Positions 1-9,609 of a stretch of DNA of 34,727 nucleotides are shown here, one piece after another. The notes below the pieces were generated by a model. That model did no database searches and had not been told where the DNA came from. It saw nothing but the letters and a program-made list of their open reading frames with translations. The stretch spans positions 1 to 34,727 of the forward strand of contig JAQWZU010000076.1 in the NCBI GenBank assembly GCA_029253285.1, given 5' to 3'. The position numbers and the translations under genes were made by a program. The stretch comes from Akkermansiaceae bacterium. Its GTDB lineage: Bacteria > Verrucomicrobiota > Verrucomicrobiia > Verrucomicrobiales > Akkermansiaceae. How positions within the stretch are numbered: position 1 is the first letter of the stretch; every line of letters starts with the position of its first letter.

Positions 1-129
1 TCGGCTGATGAGACGAATCGACAGAGAAGCATTCTTATGAAATCCCATTATTCTAACAATAGAAAAGTTAACTTTTTCGGGCAGGCGCTGATTGTTGAGA
101 TGAAATCGCGGCTTAAAGGATGTTCATAG
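1..129 (+). other. Left-edge stretch, possible 3' end of an upstream gene plus a tiny ORF
   Basis: Two overlapping plus-strand readings exist. One frame is open from base 2 and stops at TGA 38-40, ending LMRRIDREAFL. Another starts ATG at 37, overlapping that stop as ATGA, and runs 30 codons to TAG at 127-129. The ATGA overlap is the arrangement used by other operons in this window, so the first could be the end of an upstream gene. Neither piece is long enough to recognise. The stretch lies just upstream of the GTG start at 156. Low confidence that either is translated. Confidence 0.2.
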
Positions 130-155
130 GCCCTGGAGGGTGATAGAGATCGGCG

Positions 156-3100
156 GTGTTTCCCCCTTATTTTCTTAAGATATGGCTCGCAGCTGCCGTG
201 ACCGTGTTGCCCCTCCTGATCACGGGATGCGGAGAGCCAAAGGACGCTGAATCTGTAAGTTCGGAGGATTCTGCTCCCAACGAATTGATTCAGATTTCCG
301 TAACGTCGGTTGCCCGTGCCGAGCGTCCGAGCAATCTTTCTGTAAAATCTCGTGCCGGAACATCGGATATTGGAATTACGACTTCCGGAAAAGCCACAGC
401 AGCGGATCGCGAAGCTACGAAGCTGAGTCCTGAGGTTTCTGGTTGGGACACGGAGCGTTTGAGTGCCCTGGCTTATAAGAAATTGGGGCAACTGGGTGGG
501 TCATCGGGGGAGGCCGATTTTGGCGGACTTCTCTCCAACGATTTTAAGTCCTCTGCTCTTGTAGCAACCAAGTTGAAGGAAAGTTCGCTCCCTGGTGGTA
601 TCAGGATTCATGAGGGCTCGGTCTTTCCCTCCACAGAAAAAACCCTCGAACAAGAACTTGCAAGTCTGCGAAGCCGGGTCGGCGGCGGGAGTGTGATTCG
701 CTTCAAGCCGGTTGGCGTGGGCCAGCAAAGCAAAGATGGGGGGCGTTTTACCACCAAAGTCTTGGTTGAAGTGGTCGGAGGGCACTCTAATGGAGCCGCT
801 GCTCAAGTCGATGCCGTCTGGCAGTGTAGCTGGCTTGGGACATCTTCGCCGAAGCTGACGAGGATTTCGGTGAAGAGTTACCGTGAAGTTCATTCGCCGG
901 GTGCTCTTTTCAAAGATGCCACGCTGAGCGCTTTTAAGAACACGCCCTCATTTGCGAGGCAGATGATGCATGGAATTGGCTACTGGTCGCAACGTCTGAC
1001 CCGGGTGGACGATATGGAGATCATGGGGCATCACGGGATCGCCGTCGGAGATGTCAATGGCGATGGCTTGGATGATGTCTACGCCTGTGACGGAGGCGGG
1101 CTCCCCAATCGTCTTTATATTCAGTCTCCCGATGGCACGGTGACCGATCAATCGGCAGCCGCCCAAGTGGATTTTCTTGAAGCCTCGCGGAGTGCTCTCA
1201 TTGTGGATTTGGACAATGATGGTGACCAGGATCTCGTCGTTGCCACGGTCGCTCTGATCCTCTTTGCAGAAAATGATGGGACCGGGAAATTTACATTGCG
1301 GGGCGGGCATTCGGGCTCGTCGGGACCCTACTCGATGGCTGCCGCCGACTTTGACAGCGACGGGGACTTGGATGTCTATGTCACAGGTTATGGCAAAAGA
1401 CGCGATTCGGTCTCAGGTGCCCAGGGCTTCGAAGCAAGCTCCCCGATTCCCTACAACGATGCAAAGAATGGCGGCCGCAATCTACTTCTGGCAAACCACG
1501 GGGCATTCCGGTTTTCTGATGTCACCAGGTCTGTCGGGCTTGACGAGAATAACACCCGGTGGTCGTTCGCTGCTACCTGGGAGGATTACGACCAGGACGG
1601 CGATGTTGATCTCTATGTCGTGAACGATTTCGGAAGGAATAATTTTTATCGTAATGACGGAGGCAAGTTTCAGGATATCGCCGCAGAACTCGGCGTGGAA
1701 GACATGGCGGCGGGAATGTCGGCCTCATGGGGGGACCACAATGGCGATGGTAAGCTGGATCTCTACGTTGGAAATATGTTCTCCGCAGCAGGGAAGCGGG
1801 TGACTTATCAAAGGAAGTTCGACGAATCGCGCAGCATTGATGATGTCGCTGCGATGCAGCGAATGGCGCGGGGCAATAGTCTTTTTCAGCAGGGAAGCGA
1901 GGGAGCTTTTCAAGATGTCAGCGAGGTGGCCGGAGTGACCATGGGTCGCTGGGCCTGGAGTTCGGGTTTTGTGGATTTGAATAACGACGGCCGGGAAGAT
2001 CTCGTGGTTGCCAATGGTTACCTTTCGAATCCCGGCACGGACGATTTGTGAAGTTTCTTCTGGCGGCAGGTCGTGTCGCCATCACCGGTCGTTGTGGATG
2101 ACGAAAAAGTAGTGGGTCAATATCAGGCCTCCTGGAAGGCCATCATGCAGCAGGTCCGCGAGGGATCATCGTGGAGCGGCTACGAACGGAATTGCGCGTT
2201 CCTGAATACGGGCGGGCAATTCGCAGCCGCTTCCCATGTCAGTGGTCTTAACTTTTCGGATGATGGACGGGGCCTCGCCGTGACCGATTGGGATCAGGAC
2301 GGCGATCTTGATCTCTGGTTCCGCAATCGGACCGCGCCGCGATTGCGACTCATGCTAAATCAATCATCACCGGAATGCGCGAGCCGCCATCTTGCCTTTC
2401 GATTGACTGGAACCGAATGCAACCGCGATGCCATTGGCGCAGTGGTCGAAGTGCATTTGGAAGGATCCGATCGACGTTTGGTTCGCTCGGTTCGTGCTGG
2501 GGAGATGTATCTCTCACAGTCGAGCAAGTGGGTTCATTTTGGCTTGCCTGAAGATGCGAAGGTCACCGGCGTCTCTGTTCTTTGGCCCGGAGGAGTGCGG
2601 AGCAATTATGAGGGCATCGAGGTGGGCAATCGCTACACTATCAAGCAAGGTGAAACCTCTGCGAGGCGCATTGAGAAGAAGCGCGACTTGACTCTCGAAA
2701 CGGCTCCTTTGGATACGGTAAGCGCGACGAGTGGTCATGCTTCCATTGTCCTCCCTGCGCCCGTGCTTCTGCCCGTTGATTCCTATTTCGATGACGCGGG
2801 AAACCTGACGAGCCTTCCCGTATCAAACTCGCCGTGGCTCCTTCTCCTTTGGTCGGCCGGATGTGAGCATTGCCAAAAGGAACTGGCACAGTTCAGTAAG
2901 ATTCCAGACGATTTCAAGGTCCTGGCTCTCTGCGTTGATGGGAGGGGGGCGGAGCAGCGGAAAAGGGCTCGTGATTTGATTGCGGAGACTGGGTTCGCCG
3001 GGGACTGGGGCATGATTGGTGCGAATCAAGTTGAGCAAGTGCATGTCCTGCAGGAGGCCCTTTTCGATTCCACCCCGAAATTCGCGGTTCCGCTGTCGTT

Positions 3101-3653
3101 TCTTCTGCGTCCCGGAAACGAGATCGTCGCGATCTACCGTGGCCCGATTTTCTCCGAAGTCGTGTCGTATGATTGCCAAACAGCCACAAGGGCGCCGGAT
3201 GTCGCTTTACGAAATCTCGCTCCGCCATTTCGAGGACGTTGGTTTACCTTGTCTGCTCCACCGGCATTCCTACCCAACATGATTGTCCGGCGGATGCAGG
3301 AGCGATATCCTGAAGAGGCGCTGCCTTATCTTCGCCGCGCCGCAGAGAAGTCCGCAATAATCGCCAAACAGAAACTCTTCGCTGAGTTAGGACGCAGGCA
3401 TTACTTCCTCGCTGCCAAATTTGCCTCCGAGCAAAAGATGGGAAAATCTGATCATCATTATCTCAAATCGATTGAAGCCGATCCGAGAAACCCTTCGGTG
3501 CACAATGACTTTGGGAGTTCTCTCGCAGGGAGAGGCCGGTTAGGGGAGGGGAGGAAACATTTCTCGGAAGCCCTCCGCTTGAAACCTGATTTTCCCCTCG
3601 CGAGGAAAAATCTGGCGAAAGTAACAGAGCTTTTAGAGAAGGCGGGGAAGTAA
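156..3653 (+). CDS. Putative selenoprotein: CRTAC1-like FG-GAP/ASPIC-UnbV lipoprotein with thioredoxin-like and TPR parts (Sec632)
   Basis: Read as one 1165-residue protein through an in-frame TGA at 2049-2051 (residue 632). The start is GTG at 156: an in-frame TAG lies at 144-146, and GGAGGG sits at 135-140. Residues 1-25 form a lipoprotein signal ending in the lipobox LITGC (Cys25). Residues 30-285 are unrecognised. Calcium-binding FG-GAP/VCBS motifs of the form DxDxDGxxD lie at about 299, 351, 398, 477, 527, 607 and 711. U632 is followed directly by SFFWRQVV. An ASPIC/UnbV domain spans about 757-827. A thioredoxin/AhpC-like domain spans about 870-1020, with CEHC (Cys903, Cys906) and a PLSFLLRPGNEIV strand. 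TPR-like helices run from about 1100 to the end. The family is known as surface or secreted beta-propeller proteins; a redox role is inferred. Both halves stay fully open with no second lesion. The alternative is a nonsense mutation or two separate genes. Confidence 0.72.
2049..2051 (+). other. In-frame UGA proposed to encode selenocysteine
   Basis: This is the only stop in a frame otherwise open from 147 to 3650. It lies between NPGTDDL and SFFWRQVV, after the sixth calcium motif of the FG-GAP propeller. A hairpin resembling a bacterial SECIS element begins 9 nt downstream. Ordinary nonsense mutation remains possible and cannot be excluded from one sequence. Confidence 0.68.
2061..2081 (+). 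promoter_or_regulatory. Bacterial-type SECIS hairpin candidate
   Basis: The left arm TGGCGGCA (2061-2068) pairs with the right arm TGTCGCCA (2074-2081): 8 bp including one G-U. The loop is GGTCG (2069-2073). The apical run GCAGGTC (2066-2072 is GCAGGTC) equals the apical part of the E. coli fdhF SECIS as I remember it. Its loop GG begins 17 nt after the UGA, against about 18 nt in fdhF. SelB is known to contact the GGUC-type loop. The bulged U of the E. coli stem is not evident here; a G-U pair sits nearby. The same bases encode WRQVVSP, so the signal overlaps coding sequence, as is usual in bacteria. Confidence 0.65.
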
Positions 3654-3657
3654 TCAC

Positions 3658-4782
3658 TTACTCGATCACCCAGTCATAGGTGGGCGTGTTGATGAATTCC
3701 CAGCCGTCTTCGGTGATGACCACGGTGTCTTCGATTCGGCAGCCGCCGTGTTCGGGGAGATAGAGCCCGGGTTCGATGGTGATGACGTGGCCGGGTTCCA
3801 TCGGTCTGTCGTGATCTCTCAGAGAAGGAGGTTCGTGAACGTCGAGGCCCAGTCCGTGTCCGATGCCGCAGTAGCATCCTTCCCATTTTCCGTCTTCACG
3901 TTGGCGGGTGGGATAGCCGGCGGCGTCGAGAATATCGCGTGCAGCCGTGTCGACGGCACCGAATTTTTTGTCCGGTCCTAGTTCCGCGAGAGCCGCGAGG
4001 TGGGAGGCGTAGACGGTGTCATAAATGTGCTGCTGTTTCTCACTCGGCTGACCTTTGATGAAGGTCCGAGAGAGGTCGCCAAAGTAGAAACTCTCATCGT
4101 CGCGTGGGAAGATATCAACCACGATCATCTCGTGCGCCTTGACTGGTCCGAACCCGATACAGTGGCAATCAGCCGCCTGCAGGCCCGAGGCTGCGATAGG
4201 GCTATTGACGCCACCTCCGACTGCCGATGTGGCCACGCGAATTTCCCGACGGAGAGTTTCGCAAGTGAGCACTTCTCCTTCGAAGGAAAGCGTATCGTCC
4301 GCTCCAATTTCGCTCGCAGATAAAATCTCTCGCACTCGCGCAAAACCGGCTTCTGAAATCCGGGCGCCCTCCCGGCATCCTTCGATCTCGTCCGCTGACT
4401 TGATCCATCGTTCCGGGAAAAGATCATCTTGTTCGATCTCCAATGATACTCCCAGTTTCGTCAACTCCTGGTAGTAAGCCACCGGGTAGTGATGGGGCAC
4501 GGTCAGAGTTGGGTATCCCAATTCCTCGATCAAGACCGCCATGGCGGCCGGTTTGCTCCGACTGCCAAACTTGGCCTCGGCCTTGTCCTGGTAGTCGACC
4601 AACTCATAAACCTCAGTGAATCTTCCTTCGTTCCTGGCCCGTTCCAGCTCCATTCGGTGAATCAAGCAGACGGGGGCATCCAGTGGTCCCATGAGGGTGA
4701 TCGGGTCCATCGATTTGAAACGGCCAAAATAATAACCATCGGCTTCCGTTTCGGTGATGGATTCGATCAGAACGTGTCTCAT
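3658..4782 (-). CDS. M24 family metallopeptidase (Xaa-Pro aminopeptidase-like)
   Basis: A cytoplasmic dinuclear-metal peptidase of the pita-bread fold, expected to remove N-terminal residues preceding proline or to cleave dipeptides. The ATG at 4782 gives 374 residues; a GTG at 4806 in the same frame would add eight. From the ATG, the N-terminal creatinase-like part covers about 1-140 and the catalytic domain about 145-374. The five expected metal ligands are visible: Asp223 in VVDIFPRD, Asp236 in GDLSRTF, His309 in GIGHGLGLDVHE, Glu337 in IEPGLY and Glu351 in RIEDTV. No signal peptide is present, unlike most neighbours. It converges on the selenoprotein candidate with only four bases between the stops, so no separate terminator fits. 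Family is confident; exact substrate is unknown. Confidence 0.88.
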   Translation of the reverse strand: MRHVLIESITETEADGYYFGRFKSMDPITLMGPLDAPVCLIHRMELERARNEGRFTEVYELVDYQDKAEAKFGSRSKPAAMAVLIEELGYPTLTVPHHYPVAYYQELTKLGVSLEIEQDDLFPERWIKSADEIEGCREGARISEAGFARVREILSASEIGADDTLSFEGEVLTCETLRREIRVATSAVGGGVNSPIAASGLQAADCHCIGFGPVKAHEMIVVDIFPRDDESFYFGDLSRTFIKGQPSEKQQHIYDTVYASHLAALAELGPDKKFGAVDTAARDILDAAGYPTRQREDGKWEGCYCGIGHGLGLDVHEPPSLRDHDRPMEPGHVITIEPGLYLPEHGGCRIEDTVVITEDGWEFINTPTYDWVIE

Positions 4783-4806
4783 TGCGTTGATTGTTCTTTG
4801 AATCAC

Positions 4807-4961
4807 GATCGATCACAAGCCGTTAAATCATTGAGTTTTCTTGGTTTGGCGGAGGAAGCAGACATTCTGCGGTATTCTATTTACGGGAGAGAAACGGGTT
4901 GTTTTGGATTGGTTGGTCAACCGACATAAGGAGAGATTACCAAAGTCCTTGTCTCACGCCC
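4807..4961. other. Short intergenic spacer
   Basis: 155 bases between the M24 peptidase start and the end of the CotH-type gene, both on the minus strand. It should hold the peptidase promoter, but no convincing -35/-10 pair was recognised. A small near-palindrome, GGTTGGTCAACC, lies around 4911-4922. Nothing else is supported. Confidence 0.3.
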
Positions 4962-7900
4962 CTAAAGAGACTTCGGCCGCGCCGCGACCCGCGCAAATCT
5001 TCGTATTGGCACTCCTGCTTCGGGCGCAGGGATTCGCACGGTAATCGTGGTGATCTCGCCATCACTTTCGGACCCGATGTGCTCGGTTGTCGCATCCGTC
5101 CAGGAGCGCAGATCGCTCGACTCCTCGACGATGAACTCGAGATCGAGCGCGGGATTGCGAAAGCGATAAGTGAACTCGAGCGATACTCCGTTGAAAGCGA
5201 TGCTCGTGAGGGCCTCGGCGACACCGCCGGTTGCACGTGGATCGGTCCCGAACGCGTAATGATAGAAATTCGAATACCCATCGCCGTTGGCATCGACATC
5301 GGGTCCCGAGATCAGCGGGTCACCAATTTCGGCCTCCGTGAAATGCTGATTCAGCCAGCCTGCATACTGTTGGAGGATCACGGTACTGTTCTGCGCACCG
5401 GGACTGCCATCGGCATCTCCGCCGATTCCCCAACCAAGAGCACCATCCCAATCGTTCCAATGGGCTGTTTCATCATCCACCACCAAGGCATACCCACTGC
5501 CGTCGGTGGCGGGAAACCAGCGGTCGTTGTAGGTGAACTTCAAGATGTTCTCCCCAACCGCATCGTGGAGTTGCACCGTCTCTCCGTCGTTGCTGAGGCG
5601 CCCGGTATATTGACCGGCGACGAGGGCGGGCGAAACACCGGGGTAGCGCAGCGCGAAGGCTGTGGCATTCGACACCACTAAAAGATGCGCCCCGGAGGCG
5701 AGGAAGGTGCCGGCGGGAAAGACAAAGTCGATGCCGTTCACGAAGCTGGCTCCGCTCAGGGCAATGGTGGCGGGGCCGATGTTCTTCAGCTCCACAAACT
5801 CAAAGAAGTCGTCGTTGCCATAGCCGTCGGCGATCTCAGCCGAGCTCGGGTCGGTGGGATGATAGTTGAGTTCGGTGATGCGGAGGGATTGTTGCAAGTC
5901 AGTCGGTGAGCCGCCGTAGCTGGCTGTGGTCACGATGTTTCCGTTTTTGTTACGGATGGTGATTGCTTCGCCGCGTGCGGAGAGCTGGCCTTGGTAGCGT
6001 CCCTGCACGAAGTTCTCCTCGTTGCCGGTCGGGCCTGTGGCGCGCGCGCGGAAGGCGTTGACGTCCGGAGACAGGTAGAGCGGCAGCCCGGTCGCCGCAG
6101 CAGGGATGACCGTTCCCGGCTTGAAGTTGTGTTCGATGGCTCCCTCGACGGTCCAACCTGACACATCGACCGCAAAGCTGTTGGGGTTGGTGATCTCGAC
6201 ATACTCCTCGTCCTGATTGCCGGAAGCCGGATTGAAATCGATCGCGCCAATAGTGAGTGGCACGACACTCGGCTGGGCGCCCGGGATTCCGACCGACCCG
6301 GCCGGTCCGCCCACGGCGTGCGTCTGATAAAGATACCCCCGCCGTTCATCGAGGTAGTTGGTCTTGAGCAGGGAAATCGCGGTGGGGAAATCGCGGATGC
6401 CGCCGTAAATGGCTCCCCACTCGGCGAGATCGAGGGCGGCATCGGGAGTGGCAGCGTTGGCCAATTCGTCAATGCGAGACTCGAATCCCCGCTCGGCGAT
6501 CGGCGTGCCGGGTGCCTGGAGTTGCTCGTCCATCAAGGTCCGCAAGCGCCGCAAGTACATCTCGCGGGTGCGTGGATCGGTGATGACAAGATCGATCATC
6601 AGGTTGGGCGTTCCACAACAGGCGTGGGCCGCCGCACCCTGGAAGGGATGGGCGCGACGCTTTTGCGCGGAGAGTCCCGACTCGAACGAAAACCCATTGC
6701 CGCTGATCTCGTCATCGTAAAAACGGTTTCCCAAAGTGAGATCTTTGTCCCACGGAATTTGCGACCACTCGCCGGAACCGTTGGTGTCCCGGTAGACGTA
6801 GAAGTTCTTGGCCCAGCGGTCGAAGTCCTGGGAGATGATCCCGGCAGTGGCGTAGTTGATCATCGCGGGAATGTCGACGTGGTCGAAGAGATACTCGGCG
6901 CGGTTGGGATTCGAAGGGCTGACGCCGCTGACCAAGGCCTGCAGGTCGGAGTTGTTCTCGTGCTGCCGCGTTTTCTTTTCCACCCCGGAGCTCGACGAGG
7001 TGACGCCGTTGAACATCTTGTAGAGCGCGCCTTCCCGATCGAGCCCGCGTCGATCCAGTAAATCGTCATCCACCTGTTCCACAAAGCTGGCCACGCTGAA
7101 GAACGCGCCGTTTTGCTGGACCCGCCAGGTGTCGGCGTGACTGGCGGCAACACCCGCCGCGGTGTAGGACTCGTAGGAGAGCTGCGGACGGATGTAGGCC
7201 TTGTCCTGGAAGGTCGAGTTGACATTGATCTCGCTCACGCGCGCGGCAGCGGGGTCGAAGCGGAAATGGTGGCCGCTGTTGAAATCAAATTTGTAGGATT
7301 TTTTGGCCACGCCTGCCGAGCTGGCCCCGCGCCTGCGGGTAAAGACGTTGTCGTAGAACTGTCCGTCGAAGGAGACCGACGAGCGGGTCCCGCTGCCCGT
7401 GTTCGCCGCTCCTGGCGAGGCGACAAACCAGAATAAGGTCGGCAGCGCCGACACCACCGCAGGGTCGTCGACCATCGTGCCGAAATACTGGGGCGAGTTG
7501 GCGGGATCCAGATAGGCCGGTTCACGTCGCGAGACACTGGCGCTGTCCTCGGCGGTGACATACCAGCGCACCATTTCGCCGGGCAAGGAGGCCGCGTGTG
7601 GAATGGTGGCGCTAAACTGCCCGTTGCCCAGATCGTTCATCGGCACCGCCTGTTCCGCTCCAAACATCACTCGGTAGTGAAGGGTGACCGAGGCGACCGG
7701 ATTCGCAAGGGCAGCGATTTGCGCGGAAATCACAAGGTCATCGCTGTCACCCGGGCTGGGCTGGGGGCTGTCGGTGACATTGCTGATGAACGGTCCCAAT
7801 GTCGAAGGTTTGGCGGGGTTCGCCGTCCCGGGAGTGGGGGAGGTGAAGAACCCAATCGTCATCAGTTCACTGGCTAGTCCGTAGGAAATATCGGTCACCT

Positions 7901-9470
7901 GCGGAGGGAATTCCGGGGCGAAGGAATGGACCACCGTCAGGCCATCAGGTTGGACGAGACCAAGAAACTCGCCTCCGGCGGAAAGCGAGAAGTTGGTGTG
8001 GAGGAAGCCCCCCGCATCAATGTAGTCGTCCTCGTTCTGGTTCGAGGCAAAGACAAGGAGGTATCCGCCCGCCGGAACGACCACGGAGGGAAACTGCCAC
8101 TTGTCGAGCTTGTCCGCTCGGTCGGTGAGGTGCCAGCCGCCGAGGTTCACCGGAGCGGCGCCGAAGTTGTGAATCTCGATCCAGTCGGACGAATTCCCGT
8201 CGCCGTCGTTGAGGGTCGTGTCATTGCTGGTCATGAACTCCGAGATGATCAGCGTGGATGGCAATTCGACGACCTCGAGGTTGAGGAGGAAGATGGAATC
8301 CGGTTCGCCGGAAAAGCTGGCCGTGATGGTGTAATCAGCCGCCGCAGTGAGGGAACTCGGCGTGCCGGTGATGACCCCGGTGAGCGGATCAAGCATCAGG
8401 CCGGTCGGTAAGGGCGGGGAAACCGCATAGCTGTTCGGCGTCCCGCCAAGCACCTGGGGCGTGTTCGGGGTAATCGACACTCCCGCGATGTAACTCGCCG
8501 GACTGGTCGAGTAGCCGGTCAGGATCGAGTTCGCGACAACCGAGAGGTCGAGGGTTGCCTCCTGATCGGGGCCGGTGGTAAACGATGCGTTGATGGTGTA
8601 TTCGGTCGAGGGAGAGGTTGTCGCAGGTGTCCCGGAAATGGTGCCGGTGACCGGGTCGATGGACAGACCGGCGGGGAGGGTGGGGGAGATGCCAAAGCCA
8701 CTTGCGGCGTCGCCGGTGAGCAGGGCGAAGTTCGGCACGATTGCGTGACCCGCCACGTGAACCGCAGGGTCGGTCGCGTATCCCTCAAAGACCGGGGCGT
8801 CGAGCGAGACCTGAAGGTTGTCGATGGCTCCACCGAAACGTCCGCTGCCGAAGGCCGAGGGGCCGATGCGCAAGCGGATGTCGCCATTGCCGTCCCCGGT
8901 GTATTGAAAACTGTCCGCGGCGAAGACGATATTCCCCGCCCAGGCACCGGGATTGTGCGTGTGGCTGGCGAGGATGTTGGAACCGGAATCGAGAACCTCG
9001 ATCAAGAGTCCATCACTGGCCGAAGTCTGCTGACTGCCCGCCTGGTACACCGCCGGACTGGCCTCGAAGCTCACCTCGTAGGTCACCCCTGCGTCGTTCG
9101 ATCCGGGAATCGCGCTACTCTGCGTGATGACGTTGTTCTGCCAGATCATCACCGCGAAATCCCGCGGGTTCACGATACCGTTCGCAAAGATGTTTGCGGT
9201 ATCCACCACGTGGACGGTGCCACTTCCCGATTTCCCCCAGTCGGGCAAGGTGCCGGAATACGCCACCGCCAGCCCGGATTGGTATTGGCCGCCATTGAAG
9301 TTTCCCCCGGAAGCAGTGAAGCCGTTGAAATCTTCGGTGAAGATCTGTGCCTCGCCGGGAGTGGCGAGGCAGAGAAGAAGGACCGCCATCACGGCCGCGA
9401 CCGAGTCACGAAGGGGGTTGATAATGATGTCGGGGAGCAGAGGTTCGAATTGTCGTATGTTAGGGATCAT
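4962..9470 (-). CDS. Exported CotH-kinase/lamin-tail multidomain protein
   Basis: About 1502 residues from ATG at 9470; a GTG three codons upstream is also possible. A hydrophobic segment (VAAVMAVLLLCLATPGEAQ) near residues 24-42 looks like a Sec signal. Next come a roughly 200-residue module beginning IFTEDFNGF, shared with the two genes upstream, two putative-Ig repeats (LPAGLSIDPVTGTISGTP; LPTGLMLDPLTGVITGTP) and a lamin-tail domain (LIISEFMTSND, SDWIEIHN). The CotH region follows, with FYVYRDTNGSGEWSQIPWDK, whose DxD-type ending is characteristic of CotH kinases. Two further lamin-tail-like repeats (EYVEITNPN; FFEFVELKN) precede a C-terminal beta region. There is no PEP-CTERM anchor at the end. 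CotH proteins are known spore-coat kinases in Bacillus; in this phylum they are large surface proteins of unclear role. Cell-surface location is inferred. Confidence 0.82.
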   Translation of the reverse strand: MIPNIRQFEPLLPDIIINPLRDSVAAVMAVLLLCLATPGEAQIFTEDFNGFTASGGNFNGGQYQSGLAVAYSGTLPDWGKSGSGTVHVVDTANIFANGIVNPRDFAVMIWQNNVITQSSAIPGSNDAGVTYEVSFEASPAVYQAGSQQTSASDGLLIEVLDSGSNILASHTHNPGAWAGNIVFAADSFQYTGDGNGDIRLRIGPSAFGSGRFGGAIDNLQVSLDAPVFEGYATDPAVHVAGHAIVPNFALLTGDAASGFGISPTLPAGLSIDPVTGTISGTPATTSPSTEYTINASFTTGPDQEATLDLSVVANSILTGYSTSPASYIAGVSITPNTPQVLGGTPNSYAVSPPLPTGLMLDPLTGVITGTPSSLTAAADYTITASFSGEPDSIFLLNLEVVELPSTLIISEFMTSNDTTLNDGDGNSSDWIEIHNFGAAPVNLGGWHLTDRADKLDKWQFPSVVVPAGGYLLVFASNQNEDDYIDAGGFLHTNFSLSAGGEFLGLVQPDGLTVVHSFAPEFPPQVTDISYGLASELMTIGFFTSPTPGTANPAKPSTLGPFISNVTDSPQPSPGDSDDLVISAQIAALANPVASVTLHYRVMFGAEQAVPMNDLGNGQFSATIPHAASLPGEMVRWYVTAEDSASVSRREPAYLDPANSPQYFGTMVDDPAVVSALPTLFWFVASPGAANTGSGTRSSVSFDGQFYDNVFTRRRGASSAGVAKKSYKFDFNSGHHFRFDPAAARVSEINVNSTFQDKAYIRPQLSYESYTAAGVAASHADTWRVQQNGAFFSVASFVEQVDDDLLDRRGLDREGALYKMFNGVTSSSSGVEKKTRQHENNSDLQALVSGVSPSNPNRAEYLFDHVDIPAMINYATAGIISQDFDRWAKNFYVYRDTNGSGEWSQIPWDKDLTLGNRFYDDEISGNGFSFESGLSAQKRRAHPFQGAAAHACCGTPNLMIDLVITDPRTREMYLRRLRTLMDEQLQAPGTPIAERGFESRIDELANAATPDAALDLAEWGAIYGGIRDFPTAISLLKTNYLDERRGYLYQTHAVGGPAGSVGIPGAQPSVVPLTIGAIDFNPASGNQDEEYVEITNPNSFAVDVSGWTVEGAIEHNFKPGTVIPAAATGLPLYLSPDVNAFRARATGPTGNEENFVQGRYQGQLSARGEAITIRNKNGNIVTTASYGGSPTDLQQSLRITELNYHPTDPSSAEIADGYGNDDFFEFVELKNIGPATIALSGASFVNGIDFVFPAGTFLASGAHLLVVSNATAFALRYPGVSPALVAGQYTGRLSNDGETVQLHDAVGENILKFTYNDRWFPATDGSGYALVVDDETAHWNDWDGALGWGIGGDADGSPGAQNSTVILQQYAGWLNQHFTEAEIGDPLISGPDVDANGDGYSNFYHYAFGTDPRATGGVAEALTSIAFNGVSLEFTYRFRNPALDLEFIVEESSDLRSWTDATTEHIGSESDGEITTITVRIPAPEAGVPIRRFARVAARPKSL

Positions 9471-9490
9471 GAATGTCACGCTGAAGGGAT

Positions 9491-9505
9491 GCTCTTATCA
9501 AGAGC
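9491..9505. repeat. Small perfect inverted repeat upstream of the CotH-type gene
   Basis: GCTCTT (9491-9496) and AAGAGC (9500-9505) are perfect inverted repeats with a 3-base centre. They lie about 20 bases upstream of the ATG at 9470 on the minus strand. This could be a leader hairpin or operator half-sites, or chance. Confidence 0.3.
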
Positions 9506-9551
9506 GAAGAGATTTGCGGTGTTGGGTTCGTGGCGGCGAAACTACTGCCTT

Positions 9552-9580
9552 CCCGCTAATCTCACGAGGAGATCAGCGGG
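9552..9580 (-). terminator. Hairpin after the two-module gene, terminator-like
   Basis: CCCGCT (9552-9557) pairs with AGCGGG (9575-9580) and ATCTC (9559-9563) with GAGAT (9569-9573), with a single A/C mismatch between and a 5-base loop. It lies 30 bases beyond the stop of the minus-strand gene ending at 9610. No T-run follows on the minus strand, so it is not a textbook intrinsic terminator. It may instead stabilise the mRNA 3' end. Confidence 0.42.
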
Positions 9581-9609
9581 CAAGTGGCATTCACACCGGG
9601 CAAGCGGCC

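Noticed and set aside
2073-3653. Separate gene starting at GTG 2073
   Set aside because: The frame is the same as 156-2051, there is no convincing ribosome site, no signal peptide, and it would begin in the middle of the propeller/ASPIC architecture. A single gene with a recoded UGA explains it better.
4899-5681. 260-codon plus-strand ORF opposite the CotH-type gene
   Set aside because: Arg/Ile-rich antisense shadow of a gene with clear domains; no family features.
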